A DNA stretch of 64,000 nt from Butyricicoccus intestinisimiae (GCF_018918345.1 NZ_JAHLQI010000004.1:186001-250000), one strand, 5' to 3'. Shown: positions 41,874 to 50,995, counted from the stretch's first letter. Program-made: numbers and translations. Notes: generated from the sequence alone by a model not told the origin.

Positions 41874-42737
41874 ATGAAATTCTTTCAGTACTATGATGAA
41901 AATCATGAGGTGCGTCTGGGTTTCTGCCGCGGGGAACTGCTGGCGGACGCACAGGCAAGCGTGCAGAAAAGCGGTGCAGAGATACCGACCACACTGACCG
42001 ATGTGCTGCATCATGCGGATCAGAAAACGGTCTTGGAAGCGTATCAGACCATCGAGCCGGTTGCCATTTCCGGTGAGATTTCCTTTGCACCGGCAGTCTC
42101 CGCGCCGGAAAAGATCATCTGCATTGGCTTAAACTATAAGGCACATATGGATGAAATCGGCTTTGCACGGGAGCGGGAGTTCCCGCCGGTATTCCCGAAA
42201 TATCCGTCCTCCCTGACAGGACATGAACAGCTGATTCATCTGCCAAAAACCGGAGAACAGTTTGATTATGAGGCGGAATTGGTCATTGTCATCGGCAAAG
42301 AGGCGCATGAAGTGACAACAGAACAGGCGCAGGACTGTATTTTTGGTTATACTGCGGGAAATGACTTCAGTGCCCGCGATTTGCAGTTCAAAACCGGTCA
42401 GTGGCTGCTCGGCAAGGCGTGTGATGATTTTGCACCGGCGGGCCCGTTTTTGGTGCCGGCAGATGCGCTTGACGCGGATCATTTACATATTAGCTGCCGT
42501 GTCAACGGAGAACTGCGTCAGGATTCCAACACGAGCAATATGATTTTTTCCTGTGCGGAGATTGTCAGCTATCTGTCGCAGTACATGACGCTGAAACCGG
42601 GAGATATGATTTACTCCGGCACACCGGACGGCGTCATTCTCGGCATGCCGGATGACCGGAAAAAATGGCTGACACACGGCGACACGATAGAAGTGACCAT
42701 TGAAGGCATTGGCACGCTGAAAAATACCATCGCATAA
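41874..42737 (+). CDS. Fumarylacetoacetate hydrolase family protein
   Basis: 287 aa. C-terminal FAH domain: IICIGLNYKAHMDE, FDYEAELVIVIGKEAHEV (metal-binding acidic residues), FGYTAGNDFSARDLQ, and TPDGVILGM. Members hydrolyse or decarboxylate 2-oxo acids such as acylpyruvates or 2-hydroxyhepta-2,4-diene-1,7-dioate, using Mg2+. No aromatic-catabolism genes are nearby, so an acylpyruvate/oxaloacetate-type role is more likely. Confidence 0.88.
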   Translation: MKFFQYYDENHEVRLGFCRGELLADAQASVQKSGAEIPTTLTDVLHHADQKTVLEAYQTIEPVAISGEISFAPAVSAPEKIICIGLNYKAHMDEIGFAREREFPPVFPKYPSSLTGHEQLIHLPKTGEQFDYEAELVIVIGKEAHEVTTEQAQDCIFGYTAGNDFSARDLQFKTGQWLLGKACDDFAPAGPFLVPADALDADHLHISCRVNGELRQDSNTSNMIFSCAEIVSYLSQYMTLKPGDMIYSGTPDGVILGMPDDRKKWLTHGDTIEVTIEGIGTLKNTIA

Positions 42738-42849
42738 CCAGTCTGATATCAGAAATTTTGCGCAAAATACCAGACGAACGGTAGATATACACAGGATATT
42801 CCCTCTTATACTAATAGGTGAAAAAATCACAGGAAAAGAGGGGATTTGT

Positions 42850-43188
42850 GTGTTCTCGGAACTGCTGAGAGAAATAACAGATCTGACACCATGGAAGGAA
42901 AGTATTGACGCATATATATCCAATCTTTCCATCAATTCGGTCATTGTCACCGTCATGATGATTTTTATGCTTCTCGGTGCAATAGATAAAGCGCGAGGCA
43001 ATAAGCACGGATATGGCGCGGCGTTTATGTTCGGAGACCATTTGGGTTTTGTCGCCGGTGTCAACGCCGATATGATTGTTCCAATGATTTTTGCCAAGCT
43101 GGCATGCGGCCTCAGTGCATTGGCTTTGGCAAATTTGCTCGCACCACAGCTGCTTTCCAAAGCGCAAAAGGCGGCAGAAAATGATTGA
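42850..43188 (+). pseudogene. Internally deleted EutH-like ethanolamine transporter
   Basis: 112 aa from GTG 42850 (AGAGGGG upstream). The N-terminal part SINSVIVTVMMIFMLLGAID corresponds to the start of EutH (INEIIMYIMMFFMLIAAVD in E. coli, from memory). The following FMFGDHLGFVAGVNADMIVP matches the end (FALGDHLGFAAANMNAMIFP). About 280 central residues of a roughly 400-aa protein are missing, yet the reading frame is intact. Either a fossil or a functional two-to-three-helix derivative; transport is unlikely. No other eut genes are present. Confidence 0.7.
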
Positions 43189-43247
43189 TGTGTGACGCGA
43201 AAAAGGGCAGCCGAGCGGCTGCTCTTTTGCTGTATGGAGAATACCCT

Positions 43248-44096
43248 ATGATACAAGATATATTACGAGAAATAAAACGGCAATCGCTGCATGTATATCA
43301 AGTGGCAGTATACACGGAGCAAGGGCTAGAGACTGCGCAGGTACAGGATGCCGGCAGCTGCCAGCCGATTTATTCGATAACCAAAGTGTTTGTAAACACC
43401 TGCATTGGCATGCTCGCCGATGTGAAAAGCATCCGATTGGATGACAACCTGCTGCCGTATTTGCAGCCATATATCCGACAGGATTATCCGGATGTATGGA
43501 ATGCCGTGACCATTCGGCAGGCACTTGCGCACCGGATGGGACTGGATGACGGCATCTTTGATATAGACCGAGATGATCCGCGTGCGTACCCGACACAGGA
43601 TTATTTGGCGTATATTTTACAGTATCCGCCGAAATTTCAGCCGGGAACACATCGAAAATACACGGATTGCGCGCATTACTTGCTCTCGCTGCTGCTGGAA
43701 ACTGTGACGGGAAAACCGGCGGATGAGTATATCTGCAAAAATCTGCTGCTGCCGCTGCAATGCCCGCCGACTGCATGGACAAGATGCCCCGACAATCATA
43801 CCATTGGCGCAACGGGCGCTTACATGCGGGCGGAGGACGTCGCAAAGCTGGGCTGGCTGTATGTCAATCAGGGAAGATATGCTGGGCGGCAGATACTCTC
43901 TCCGGCTTGGGTACAGCAAATGGAACGCGAACGATTTGATGTTTACCCAATCAAGAATACCAGCTTTTTTGTCAAAAATGGCATCTATGGACAGAGCCTG
44001 CTGTATAGCAAGGAAAAACGCATCGCGATTGCCTGGACAGGACACGAATCCGATGAAAAAATCCAAGCATTCCAACGCCTTTGCGCTTGCATATGA
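43248..44096 (+). CDS. Beta-lactamase-fold serine hydrolase
   Basis: 282 aa, class-C beta-lactamase/esterase superfamily. SxxK is in YSITKVFVN (catalytic Ser and Lys) and the YxN-equivalent is YTD in HRKYTDCAHYLL. No signal peptide is apparent, so a cytoplasmic esterase or peptidase role is likelier than antibiotic resistance. ATG 43248 follows GGAGAA. It is 59 nt after the eutH remnant. Confidence 0.82.
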   Translation: MIQDILREIKRQSLHVYQVAVYTEQGLETAQVQDAGSCQPIYSITKVFVNTCIGMLADVKSIRLDDNLLPYLQPYIRQDYPDVWNAVTIRQALAHRMGLDDGIFDIDRDDPRAYPTQDYLAYILQYPPKFQPGTHRKYTDCAHYLLSLLLETVTGKPADEYICKNLLLPLQCPPTAWTRCPDNHTIGATGAYMRAEDVAKLGWLYVNQGRYAGRQILSPAWVQQMERERFDVYPIKNTSFFVKNGIYGQSLLYSKEKRIAIAWTGHESDEKIQAFQRLCACI

Positions 44097-44114
44097 GAGA
44101 ATCTATGGTATACT
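44087..44114 (+). promoter_or_regulatory. Promoter of the first NSS symporter
   Basis: TTGCAT (44087-44092), 16 bp, TATACT (44109-44114) with an extended TGG. Confidence 0.55.
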
Positions 44115-44183
44115 AATATTTGTATTTTTTAACAAATGCCGTCGAAAAGAGGAACTTAGACGGCGATAGAAGGGAAAACAACA

Positions 44184-45647
44184 ATGGACAAAAGAGAAAA
44201 TTTCGGTACGAGACTGGGCTTTATTCTGGTTTCTGCCGGCTGTGCAGTCGGACTCGGCAATGTGTGGAAATTTCCATATATCTGCGGACAGAACGGCGGC
44301 GCGGCATTTATTGTGCTGTATTTGATTTGTCTGGCACTGCTCGGCTGGCCGATTCTCATCTGTGAATACGCAGTGGGTCGTGCAAGCCGTCACAGTACAG
44401 CCAAGGCATTTCATGTGCTGGAGCCGAAGGGCACGCGATGGCATCGGTATCGCTGGTTCAGCGTGGCGGGCAATTATCTGCTCATGATGTTTTACACCAT
44501 GGTCTGCGGCTGGATGATTAACTATGCGCTGCGCATGCTGACCGGCAATCTGAAGGGCAAAAATCCGGATGAGATTGCCAATGCATTTTCCAATATGCTG
44601 GCATCTCCGGTGCAGATGACGATTTTTATGGTTATTTCTGTGCTGATTGCCTTTGGCATCTGTGCGCTGGGCTTGAAAAATGGTGTCGAGCGCATCACAA
44701 AAGTGATGATGCTGCTATTGATGTGCCTGATGATTGTGCTGGCCGTGCATTCGCTGGTTCTGCCGAATATGCGTGAGGGTCTGGCGTTCTATCTGGTGCC
44801 GGATCTGGGAAAAATCACAGAGATTGGTTTCGGCAATGTTCTGTTTGCGGCAATGTCGCATGCGTTCTTTACCTTGAGTCTTGGCATCGGTGCCATGGAA
44901 ATTTTCGGCAGCTACTTGGATAAAACCAATCGTCTGGCTGGCGAGGCTGTCAGTGTCACGCTGCTCGATACCTTTGTGGCGCTGACTGCCGGAATTATCA
45001 TCATTCCGGCGTGCTTTGCTTACGGCGTGCAGCCGGATTCCGGTCCGTCTCTGCTGTTCATCACGCTGCCGAATGTATTCAATCACATGGCAGGCGGTGA
45101 TATTTGGGGCGCGGCGTTTTTTGTCTTTATGACGTTTGCGGCGCTGTCCACGGTCATCGCGGTATTTGAAAACATCCTGTCTATGACAATGGAAATTTTC
45201 GATTGGGACAGAAAGACCGCCGTTTGCCGCAACATTGTGCTGATTATCCTGTTGTCGATGCCGGCAATTCTCGGCTTCAATGTGCTGTCCGGCATTCAGC
45301 CGATTGGTGCAGGCTCTACGCTGATGGATTTGGAGGACTTTATTGTCTCTTACAATCTGCTTCCGCTGGGCAGTCTGCTGTTTGTGCTGTTCTGCGCAAA
45401 GAAGAATGGCTGGGGCTGGGATAACTTTATCCGTGAGGTGGATACTGGCAAGGGTCTGCGCTATCCGGTGTTCATCAAGCCGTATGTACGCTTTGTTCTT
45501 CCGCTGCTCATCATTGTCATTTATATCAAGGGATATTACGACATGTTTTCCAAGTACGGCACGACATCGCTGATTTTCTGGATGTGCGTTGCCGCTGTAT
45601 TCCTTGCGCTGATTTACAGCTTTGCATCGGGAAAACCAAAAGAGTAA
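44184..45647 (+). CDS. Sodium-dependent neurotransmitter-type (NSS) symporter, copy 1
   Basis: 487 aa with about twelve membrane segments. The NSS signature is at the N-terminus: FGTRLGFILVSAGCAVGLGN then VWKFPYICGQNGGAAF, and GIGAMEIFGSYL and FENILSMTMEI later. Members co-transport amino acids with Na+ (LeuT, MhsT, Tyt1). The residues around the unwound TM1 suggest an amino-acid substrate, but not which one. Own promoter and terminator. Confidence 0.92.
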   Translation: MDKRENFGTRLGFILVSAGCAVGLGNVWKFPYICGQNGGAAFIVLYLICLALLGWPILICEYAVGRASRHSTAKAFHVLEPKGTRWHRYRWFSVAGNYLLMMFYTMVCGWMINYALRMLTGNLKGKNPDEIANAFSNMLASPVQMTIFMVISVLIAFGICALGLKNGVERITKVMMLLLMCLMIVLAVHSLVLPNMREGLAFYLVPDLGKITEIGFGNVLFAAMSHAFFTLSLGIGAMEIFGSYLDKTNRLAGEAVSVTLLDTFVALTAGIIIIPACFAYGVQPDSGPSLLFITLPNVFNHMAGGDIWGAAFFVFMTFAALSTVIAVFENILSMTMEIFDWDRKTAVCRNIVLIILLSMPAILGFNVLSGIQPIGAGSTLMDLEDFIVSYNLLPLGSLLFVLFCAKKNGWGWDNFIREVDTGKGLRYPVFIKPYVRFVLPLLIIVIYIKGYYDMFSKYGTTSLIFWMCVAAVFLALIYSFASGKPKE

Positions 45648-45657
45648 TCATAGCGAA

Positions 45658-45690
45658 TTAGAACTGATTTCGGTCAGTTCTAATTTTTTC
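45658..45690 (+). terminator. Terminator of NSS copy 1
   Basis: TTAGAACTGA (45658-45667) pairs with TCAGTTCTAA (45674-45683), then TTTTTT. Confidence 0.9.
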
Positions 45691-45773
45691 CAAGTTCTTT
45701 TTTGCTTTAAAGTGTTCCAATGTTTTGCAAGCTGTGTTATACTGTAAAAATACCACGAAAGGATAAAAACGAG

Positions 45774-47240
45774 ATGGAAAAAAGAGAAAATTTCGGCACA
45801 AGACTGGGATTTATTCTGGTTTCTGCCGGCTGTGCCGTGGGATTGGGAAATGTATGGAAATTCCCGTATATCTGCGGACAAAACGGCGGTGCCGCATTTA
45901 TTGTACTGTATTTGATTTGTCTGGCGATTCTGGGCTGGCCGATTTTGATTTGCGAGTACGCAATTGGCCGCGCCAGCCGTCACAGTGAAGCGCTGGCGTT
46001 TCATGATTTGGAGCCGAAAAACACGCATTGGCATAGATTCCGTTGGTTCAGCGTCATCGGAAACTATTTGCTCATGATGTTTTACACCATGGTTGCGGGC
46101 TGGATGATAAACTATGCGCTGCGCATGCTGACCGGCAATCTGCACGGCTTAGAGCCGGATCAGATTGCCGATAAATTCAGCACCATGCTGCTCTCTCCGG
46201 TACAGATGACAATTTTTATGGTTGTTGCTGTTCTGCTGGCATTTGGCGTGTGCGTGCTGGGTCTGCAAAATGGCGTGGAACGCATCACGAAGGTCATGAT
46301 GATTTTGCTGATTTGCCTGATGATCGTGCTGGCAGTGCACTCGCTGCTGCTGCCGAACATGCAGGAGGGTCTGGCGTTTTATCTCATTCCGGACATCAGC
46401 AAATTCGCGGAGATTGGCTACGGCAACGTTCTGTTTGCAGCCATGTCGCATGCGTTCTTTACTTTGAGCGTCGGCATTGGCTCGATGGAGATTTTTGGCA
46501 GCTATTTGGACAAATCCAGACGGCTGACTGGAGAAGCACTCAGCGTAATGGGATTGGACACGTTTGTCGCTCTGATGGCGGGCATTATCATCATTCCGGC
46601 GTGCTTTGCATACGGCGTGCAGCCGGATTCCGGTCCGTCTTTGCTGTTTATCACGCTGCCGAATGTCTTTAACCACATGGCAGGCGGACGCATTTGGGGC
46701 ACTGCATTCTTTATCTTTATGACGTTTGCAGCGCTGTCTACAGTGATTGCGGTGTTTGAAAACATCCTGTCTATGACGATGGAGATTTTTGGCTGGGATA
46801 GAAAAAAGGCAGTCAAGCGCAACATTGTTCTGGTTATTCTGCTGTCTATGCCGGCTGTGCTGGGATATAATGTGCTGTCCGGCTTGCAGCCGATTGGCGT
46901 AGGCTCTACAATTATGGATTTGGAAGACTTTTTGGTTTCGTATAATCTGCTTCCGCTGGGCAGTCTGCTCGCTGTGCTGTTCTGCACCAAGAAAAACGGT
47001 TGGGGCTGGAAAAGCTTCCTGCAGGAAGTCGATAGCGGAGAAGGTCTCCGCTATCCGAAGGTTGTCTATCCCTATGTTCGCTTTGGCGTCCCGCTGTTGA
47101 TTATCATTATTTACATCAAGGGATACTACGATATGTTCGCGCCGTTTGGAACCAAAACGCTGGTTTTCTGGATGTGTGTCGCCGCAGCATTCCTTGCGCT
47201 GATCTTCAGCTTTACAACATTTAATCGAAAAAAACAGTAA
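45774..47240 (+). CDS. Sodium-dependent neurotransmitter-type (NSS) symporter, copy 2
   Basis: 488 aa, tandem paralog of the previous gene. The N-terminal 40 residues are identical over most positions and blocks such as QPDSGPSLLFITLPNVFNHM recur unchanged; differences cluster in loops and the TM with LHGLEPDQIADKFS. ATG 45774 follows AAAGGAT; an upstream ATG at 45720 lies in the intergenic A/T-rich part. The copies may differ in substrate affinity or in timing. Confidence 0.92.
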   Translation: MEKRENFGTRLGFILVSAGCAVGLGNVWKFPYICGQNGGAAFIVLYLICLAILGWPILICEYAIGRASRHSEALAFHDLEPKNTHWHRFRWFSVIGNYLLMMFYTMVAGWMINYALRMLTGNLHGLEPDQIADKFSTMLLSPVQMTIFMVVAVLLAFGVCVLGLQNGVERITKVMMILLICLMIVLAVHSLLLPNMQEGLAFYLIPDISKFAEIGYGNVLFAAMSHAFFTLSVGIGSMEIFGSYLDKSRRLTGEALSVMGLDTFVALMAGIIIIPACFAYGVQPDSGPSLLFITLPNVFNHMAGGRIWGTAFFIFMTFAALSTVIAVFENILSMTMEIFGWDRKKAVKRNIVLVILLSMPAVLGYNVLSGLQPIGVGSTIMDLEDFLVSYNLLPLGSLLAVLFCTKKNGWGWKSFLQEVDSGEGLRYPKVVYPYVRFGVPLLIIIIYIKGYYDMFAPFGTKTLVFWMCVAAAFLALIFSFTTFNRKKQ

Positions 47241-47245
47241 AAATC

Positions 47246-47278
47246 AAGCCCATCGGTTTCACATCGATGGGCTTTTGC
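47246..47278. terminator. Bidirectional terminator between NSS copy 2 and MerR gene
   Basis: AAGCCCATCG (47246-47255) and CGATGGGCTT (47265-47274), followed by TTTG. Confidence 0.85.
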
Positions 47279-47280
47279 TG

Positions 47281-47721
47281 TTATTTCTCATGCGCGTGGT
47301 CATATAACTGCTGAATATCTTTTGGCAGATGATCCGGCAGCATTTTTTGAATGCGTTCTTCGCTTCCGTCCTGCATAGCCTGTTCGTAATACCAGCATTT
47401 GAAGCGAAGCATGTCCAGTGTTTTTTCCAGCTGCCGCATTTCCTCCTCGACGGCTGCTTTCTGCCGAAGGAATAGCGCATGCCGCTGCGGATATGTGCTG
47501 CTGCCTTGGGCGCACAGCTCCATAAACTTTTTGATTTCTCGGATTTCCAGACCGGATTTCTTTAAGCATTCAATGATGTGCAGGGCTTCAATTTCATTGT
47601 CACTGAACTTTCGGATGCCGGAGCAACGCACCAGATGTGGAAACAATCCTTCGTTGTCATAGTATCGCAGCGTAGAGACCGGCATATTAACCTGTTTGGC
47701 AACCTGACCGATGGTGTACAT
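47281..47721 (-). CDS. MerR-family transcriptional regulator
   Basis: 146 aa. N-terminal winged HTH YTIGQVAKQVNMPVSTLRYY with FPHLVRCSGIRKFSDNEIEA, then the long dimerisation helix rich in Glu/Lys/Gln (residues 75-110). Close to the AdhR/YyaN-type regulators that sense electrophiles or aldehydes. Divergent from the CMD-cupin gene, whose promoter has the long spacer MerR proteins act on. Confidence 0.92.
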   Translation of the reverse strand: MYTIGQVAKQVNMPVSTLRYYDNEGLFPHLVRCSGIRKFSDNEIEALHIIECLKKSGLEIREIKKFMELCAQGSSTYPQRHALFLRQKAAVEEEMRQLEKTLDMLRFKCWYYEQAMQDGSEERIQKMLPDHLPKDIQQLYDHAHEK

Positions 47722-47761
47722 GGTTATCACGCTCCCAATGATAAAAAATTCAAAAATAACC

Positions 47762-47792
47762 TTGACCTAAAGTTGAGTTTAGGTATTACAAT
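47762..47792 (+). promoter_or_regulatory. MerR-type promoter with 19-bp spacer
   Basis: TTGACC (47762-47767) and TACAAT (47787-47792) are 19 bp apart. The palindrome ACCTAAA-N6-TTTAGGT (47765-47784) fills the spacer, the classic MerR arrangement. Confidence 0.85.
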
Positions 47793-47843
47793 AACCATAT
47801 CATAGAGTCAATAAAAAGTCAATGAACCAAAAAGGAGACTGCA

Positions 47844-47900
47844 ATGGCAAAATATGCACTGAAAAATAAGTATATACAAGGAGGACATTGGTTATGGTAA
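47844..47900 (+). CDS. 18-aa leader ORF coupled to the CMD-cupin gene
   Basis: ATG 47844 has AAGGAG six nt upstream. The 18 codons (MAKYALKNKYIQGGHWLW) end in a TAA at 47898-47900 that overlaps the ATG of the next gene (47894). The SD of that gene (AGGAGG) lies inside the leader. Such overlap lets a ribosome finishing the leader restart on the main gene. The peptide itself may have no function. Confidence 0.5.
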   Translation: MAKYALKNKYIQGGHWLW

Positions 47901-48640
47901 AGCAGACAGCGGGCAGAGATGCTCTGAATGATTTTGCGCCGAAATTTGCGCAGCTCAACGATGATGTTTTGTTTGGTGAGGTTTGGTCCCGAGAGGACAA
48001 GCTGTCTCTCAAGACCCGTTCGATTGTGACCATTACATCGCTCATCAGCAAGGGAATTGTGGATCATTCCCTGAAATATCACCTGACAACTGCGCGAAAA
48101 AATGGCGTGACGAAAACCGAGATGGCAGAGATTTTGACGCATGTTGCATTTTATGCGGGCTGGCCGAATGCATGGGCTGCATTTCACATGGCAAAGGAAG
48201 TGTATGCAGATGACTGCGCGGCACAAGAACACGGCGGATTGTTTGGTCAGGGCGACCCGAACACGGCATATGCAAAGTACTTTGTCGGCAACAGCTATTT
48301 GAAGCCGCTGACAGACCCGAAAACTGCTTCGGTATTTATTGCAAATGTTACCTTTGAGCCGAGATGCCGCAACAATTGGCACATTCATCATGCGACGTCC
48401 GGCGGCGGACAGATTTTGATTTGTGTCGATGGCGAAGGATGGTATCAGGAAGAAGGCAAACCGGCGCGCAGCCTGAAGCCGGGCGATGTAGTCACCATTC
48501 CGGCAGAAATCAAGCACTGGCACGGCGCAAAGGCGGACAGCTGGTTCAGCCATCTGGCAGTGGAATGCCCCGGAGAAAATACATCGAATGAATGGCTGGA
48601 GGCAGTCACAGACGAGATCTATAATCAGCTGGAAGCATGA
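47894..48640 (+). CDS. Carboxymuconolactone decarboxylase-cupin fusion protein
   Basis: 248 aa. Residues about 15-110 form a CMD/AhpD-like domain (DKLSLKTRSIVTITSLI and TKTEMAEILTHVAFYAGWP) without the AhpD CxxC. Residues about 140-235 form a cupin with metal ligands in NNWHIHHA and IPAEIKHWHGA. Members of this MerR-linked family are thought to detoxify reactive compounds, but no substrate is established. ATG 47894 is preferred to TTG 47888 by SD spacing. Confidence 0.9.
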   Translation: MVKQTAGRDALNDFAPKFAQLNDDVLFGEVWSREDKLSLKTRSIVTITSLISKGIVDHSLKYHLTTARKNGVTKTEMAEILTHVAFYAGWPNAWAAFHMAKEVYADDCAAQEHGGLFGQGDPNTAYAKYFVGNSYLKPLTDPKTASVFIANVTFEPRCRNNWHIHHATSGGGQILICVDGEGWYQEEGKPARSLKPGDVVTIPAEIKHWHGAKADSWFSHLAVECPGENTSNEWLEAVTDEIYNQLEA

Positions 48641-48651
48641 CTTGTTTTTTG

Positions 48652-48680
48652 TTGGCAGGTTCTTCATTTTGTGCTATACT
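48652..48680 (+). promoter_or_regulatory. Promoter of the HAD hydrolase
   Basis: TTGGCA (48652-48657), 17 bp, TATACT (48675-48680). Confidence 0.7.
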
Positions 48681-48712
48681 GCGTATGACATTACAGAAAT
48701 GAGGAATGCATC

Positions 48713-49363
48713 ATGAAACAGGGCGCAATTTTTGATATGGATGGTTTGCTGTTCGACACGGAACGGATGTATCGGGATAGCTGGAAGCAATCTGCGCAGC
48801 AGTTTGGCTTGGTACACAATCCGGATTTTCCGCGGGCAGTATGCGGCTCCAGCGGCGCGCACATGCGAGAGATTATTTTACAATATTATCCGCAGGTAGA
48901 CGCAAAGGCATTTGCGGATGACTGCATTTTGCGCGTGGAACGAGAGCTTGAGACGCACGTACCGGAAAAGACCGGTGTTCGGGACATTTTGCAGTATTTC
49001 AAACAGCACGGTGTCCGTGTTGCCGTTGCAAGCAGCTCCAAGCGGGCGACCGTGCTGCATAATTTGAAGCAGGCGGACATTCTTTCCTATTTTGACGCCG
49101 TTGTCAGCGGAGATCAAGTGACGCACGGCAAACCGGCGCCGGATATCTTTCTGTTCGCCGCGCAGCAGATTGGATGCGAACCGGAAAATTGCTATGTTTT
49201 TGAGGACGGCACAAACGGCATTCGGGCGGGCGCGGCTGCCGGATGCACGACCATTATGATTCCGGATTTGACACCGCCGAATGAACAGTTGGAACAGCTG
49301 TGTGCCGGCATTTATCCGAGCTTGTCGGACGCCATGAACGCGATTGCGGACAACGAGATATAA
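48713..49363 (+). CDS. HAD-superfamily phosphatase (beta-phosphoglucomutase-like)
   Basis: 216 aa. DxD motif in GAIFDMDGLLFDTE, then ASSSKRATVL (motif II), GKPAPDIFLFAAQ (motif III) and FEDGTNGIRAGAAAG (motif IV). Cap domain inserted after motif I. Likely removes phosphate from a small sugar or alcohol phosphate. Own promoter and terminator. Confidence 0.9.
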   Translation: MKQGAIFDMDGLLFDTERMYRDSWKQSAQQFGLVHNPDFPRAVCGSSGAHMREIILQYYPQVDAKAFADDCILRVERELETHVPEKTGVRDILQYFKQHGVRVAVASSSKRATVLHNLKQADILSYFDAVVSGDQVTHGKPAPDIFLFAAQQIGCEPENCYVFEDGTNGIRAGAAAGCTTIMIPDLTPPNEQLEQLCAGIYPSLSDAMNAIADNEI

Positions 49364-49375
49364 GCTGTCACGAGT

Positions 49376-49409
49376 GAGGGCATCGGTTTACGAACCGATG
49401 CCCTTTTTG
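49376..49409 (+). terminator. Terminator of the HAD gene
   Basis: AGGGCATCGGTT (49377-49388) pairs with AACCGATGCCCT (49393-49404), then TTTTTG. Confidence 0.92.
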
Positions 49410-49687
49410 TGCAAAAAAATTGGCTTTCGCAGGATGTAAGAGAAATCACACATTTTTTTTCGTGCAGTGCAGCGGGCATATAAAGCAAGAATACACAAAA
49501 ATATAAATGCCTGACAGGAAAACGGAGAAAAAGAAAGCAAGGATCTATAAAAAATTGGTTCAGTTTGTTCGAAATGTGAAAAAACAAGAAGTTGAAAGAA
49601 TAATTTTGGACAAAATGATAGACTAAAGCCAACAAAAACAGAAACATCAAAATTAAGGAAATACGATGAAATAAGGAGAGATCAAGC
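49410..49687. other. A/T-rich intergenic region ahead of the 4-hydroxybutyrate operon
   Basis: No convincing ORF. TTGAAA near 49592 could be a -35 but no good -10 follows at the right distance. AAGGAGAG before ATG 49688 is the ribosome site. No riboswitch recognised. Confidence 0.4.
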
Positions 49688-50995
49688 ATGGATTGGAGAA
49701 CGTATTATAAAGAACATACGATGAAACCGGAAGATGCTGTATCCGTAATCAAGGACGGTGACCGCGTTGTATTTGGGCACGCAGTCGGAGAACCGATTAT
49801 CTTTCAGCGTACCATGGCGCAGATGGCACAGCAGTTTCACAATGTCGAAGTAGCGCACATGGTATATCTTGGCTCCGGCGAATATTTACAGCCGGGCATG
49901 GAGGATCATTTCCGTCACAATGCGCTGTTTGTAGGCGGTCCTGCCCGCAAGGCCATCGCAGAAAACCGCGCAGATTATACGCCGGCATTCTTTTCCGATG
50001 TGCCGCACATGTTCCGCAACGGTGAACTGCCGGTAGATGTGTTTGCATTTACCTGCTCGCCTCCGGACGAGCGCGGATATGTGTCCATCGGTCTGTCGTG
50101 TGACTACGGCTGGCAGGCTGCAAAATCCGCAAAGACGGTCATTGCAGAGGTCAACCCGAATATGCCGCGCACATTTGGCGAGAGTTTTATTCATGTCACA
50201 GATATTGACGGATTTTTGCTGTCTTGGGAGCCGCTGCCGGAGGCAAAGCCGCCGCGCATCACGGAAGAAGACAAGAAAATCGGCAAGTACATTGCGGACT
50301 TGGTGCACGATGGCGATTGTCTCCAGCTGGGCATTGGCGCCGTGCCGGATGCCGTTTGCTCCTTCCTCGGCGATAAGAAGAATCTGGGTCTGCATTCCGA
50401 GATGTTCTCGGACGGTGTGCTGCCGCTGTTTGAAAAAGGCGTTATCAATGGTTCGTGCAAGCAGCGCGATGTTGGACGCGCCTGCGTGACCTTCTTGATG
50501 GGCAGCCGCAAGCTGTATGATTTTGTCAACAACAATCCAATGATTCAGATGATGCCGGTTGATGTCTGCAACAATCCGGCGATTATTTCGCAGAATGACA
50601 ACGTGGTTTCCATCAATTCTTGTGTACAGGTCGACCTGCAGGGTCAGGTTTGTGCAGAGGCAATTGGATTGAAGCAGATTTCCGGTATTGGCGGTCAGAT
50701 GGACTTTGTGCGCGGTGCAAATCTGTCAAAGGGCGGCCGTTCCATTATCGCGCTGCACTCCACAACAAAGGACGAATCGGAATCCAAGATTGTCACAACG
50801 ATTACGACAGGCGGTCCGGTTACAACCAGCCGCTGTGACGTCAATTACATCGTGACGGAATACGGCGTTGCACAGCTGCGCGGACAGACGCTGCGCGAGC
50901 GAGCAAAACGCCTGATTGCCATTGCACATCCGAAATTCCGTGCAGAGCTGGCAGAAGAGTATGCAAAGCGCTTCGGCGAAACGCTGGAAGTGTAA
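49688..50995 (+). CDS. 4-hydroxybutyrate/acetyl-CoA CoA-transferase
   Basis: 435 aa; family I-type CoA-transferase of the AbfT/Cat2 (acetyl-CoA hydrolase) family. Activates 4-hydroxybutyrate with acetyl-CoA or butyryl-CoA for the dehydratase downstream. GLHSEMFSDGVLPLFE carries the catalytic Glu; LQLGIGAVPDAVCSFL and GGQMDFVRGANLSKGG are CoA-site signatures. Direct neighbour of abfD (42 nt) supports the 4-hydroxybutyrate assignment over acetate. Confidence 0.9.
   Translation: MDWRTYYKEHTMKPEDAVSVIKDGDRVVFGHAVGEPIIFQRTMAQMAQQFHNVEVAHMVYLGSGEYLQPGMEDHFRHNALFVGGPARKAIAENRADYTPAFFSDVPHMFRNGELPVDVFAFTCSPPDERGYVSIGLSCDYGWQAAKSAKTVIAEVNPNMPRTFGESFIHVTDIDGFLLSWEPLPEAKPPRITEEDKKIGKYIADLVHDGDCLQLGIGAVPDAVCSFLGDKKNLGLHSEMFSDGVLPLFEKGVINGSCKQRDVGRACVTFLMGSRKLYDFVNNNPMIQMMPVDVCNNPAIISQNDNVVSINSCVQVDLQGQVCAEAIGLKQISGIGGQMDFVRGANLSKGGRSIIALHSTTKDESESKIVTTITTGGPVTTSRCDVNYIVTEYGVAQLRGQTLRERAKRLIAIAHPKFRAELAEEYAKRFGETLEV

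Noticed and set aside
42742-42755. TCTGATATCAGA palindrome after the FAH gene as operator
   Set aside because: Short, isolated and in the tail of a gene; could be chance or a minor hairpin.
43248-44096. Antibiotic-resistance beta-lactamase
   Set aside because: SxxK is present but no signal peptide, no KTG triad was seen, and the family is dominated by esterases.
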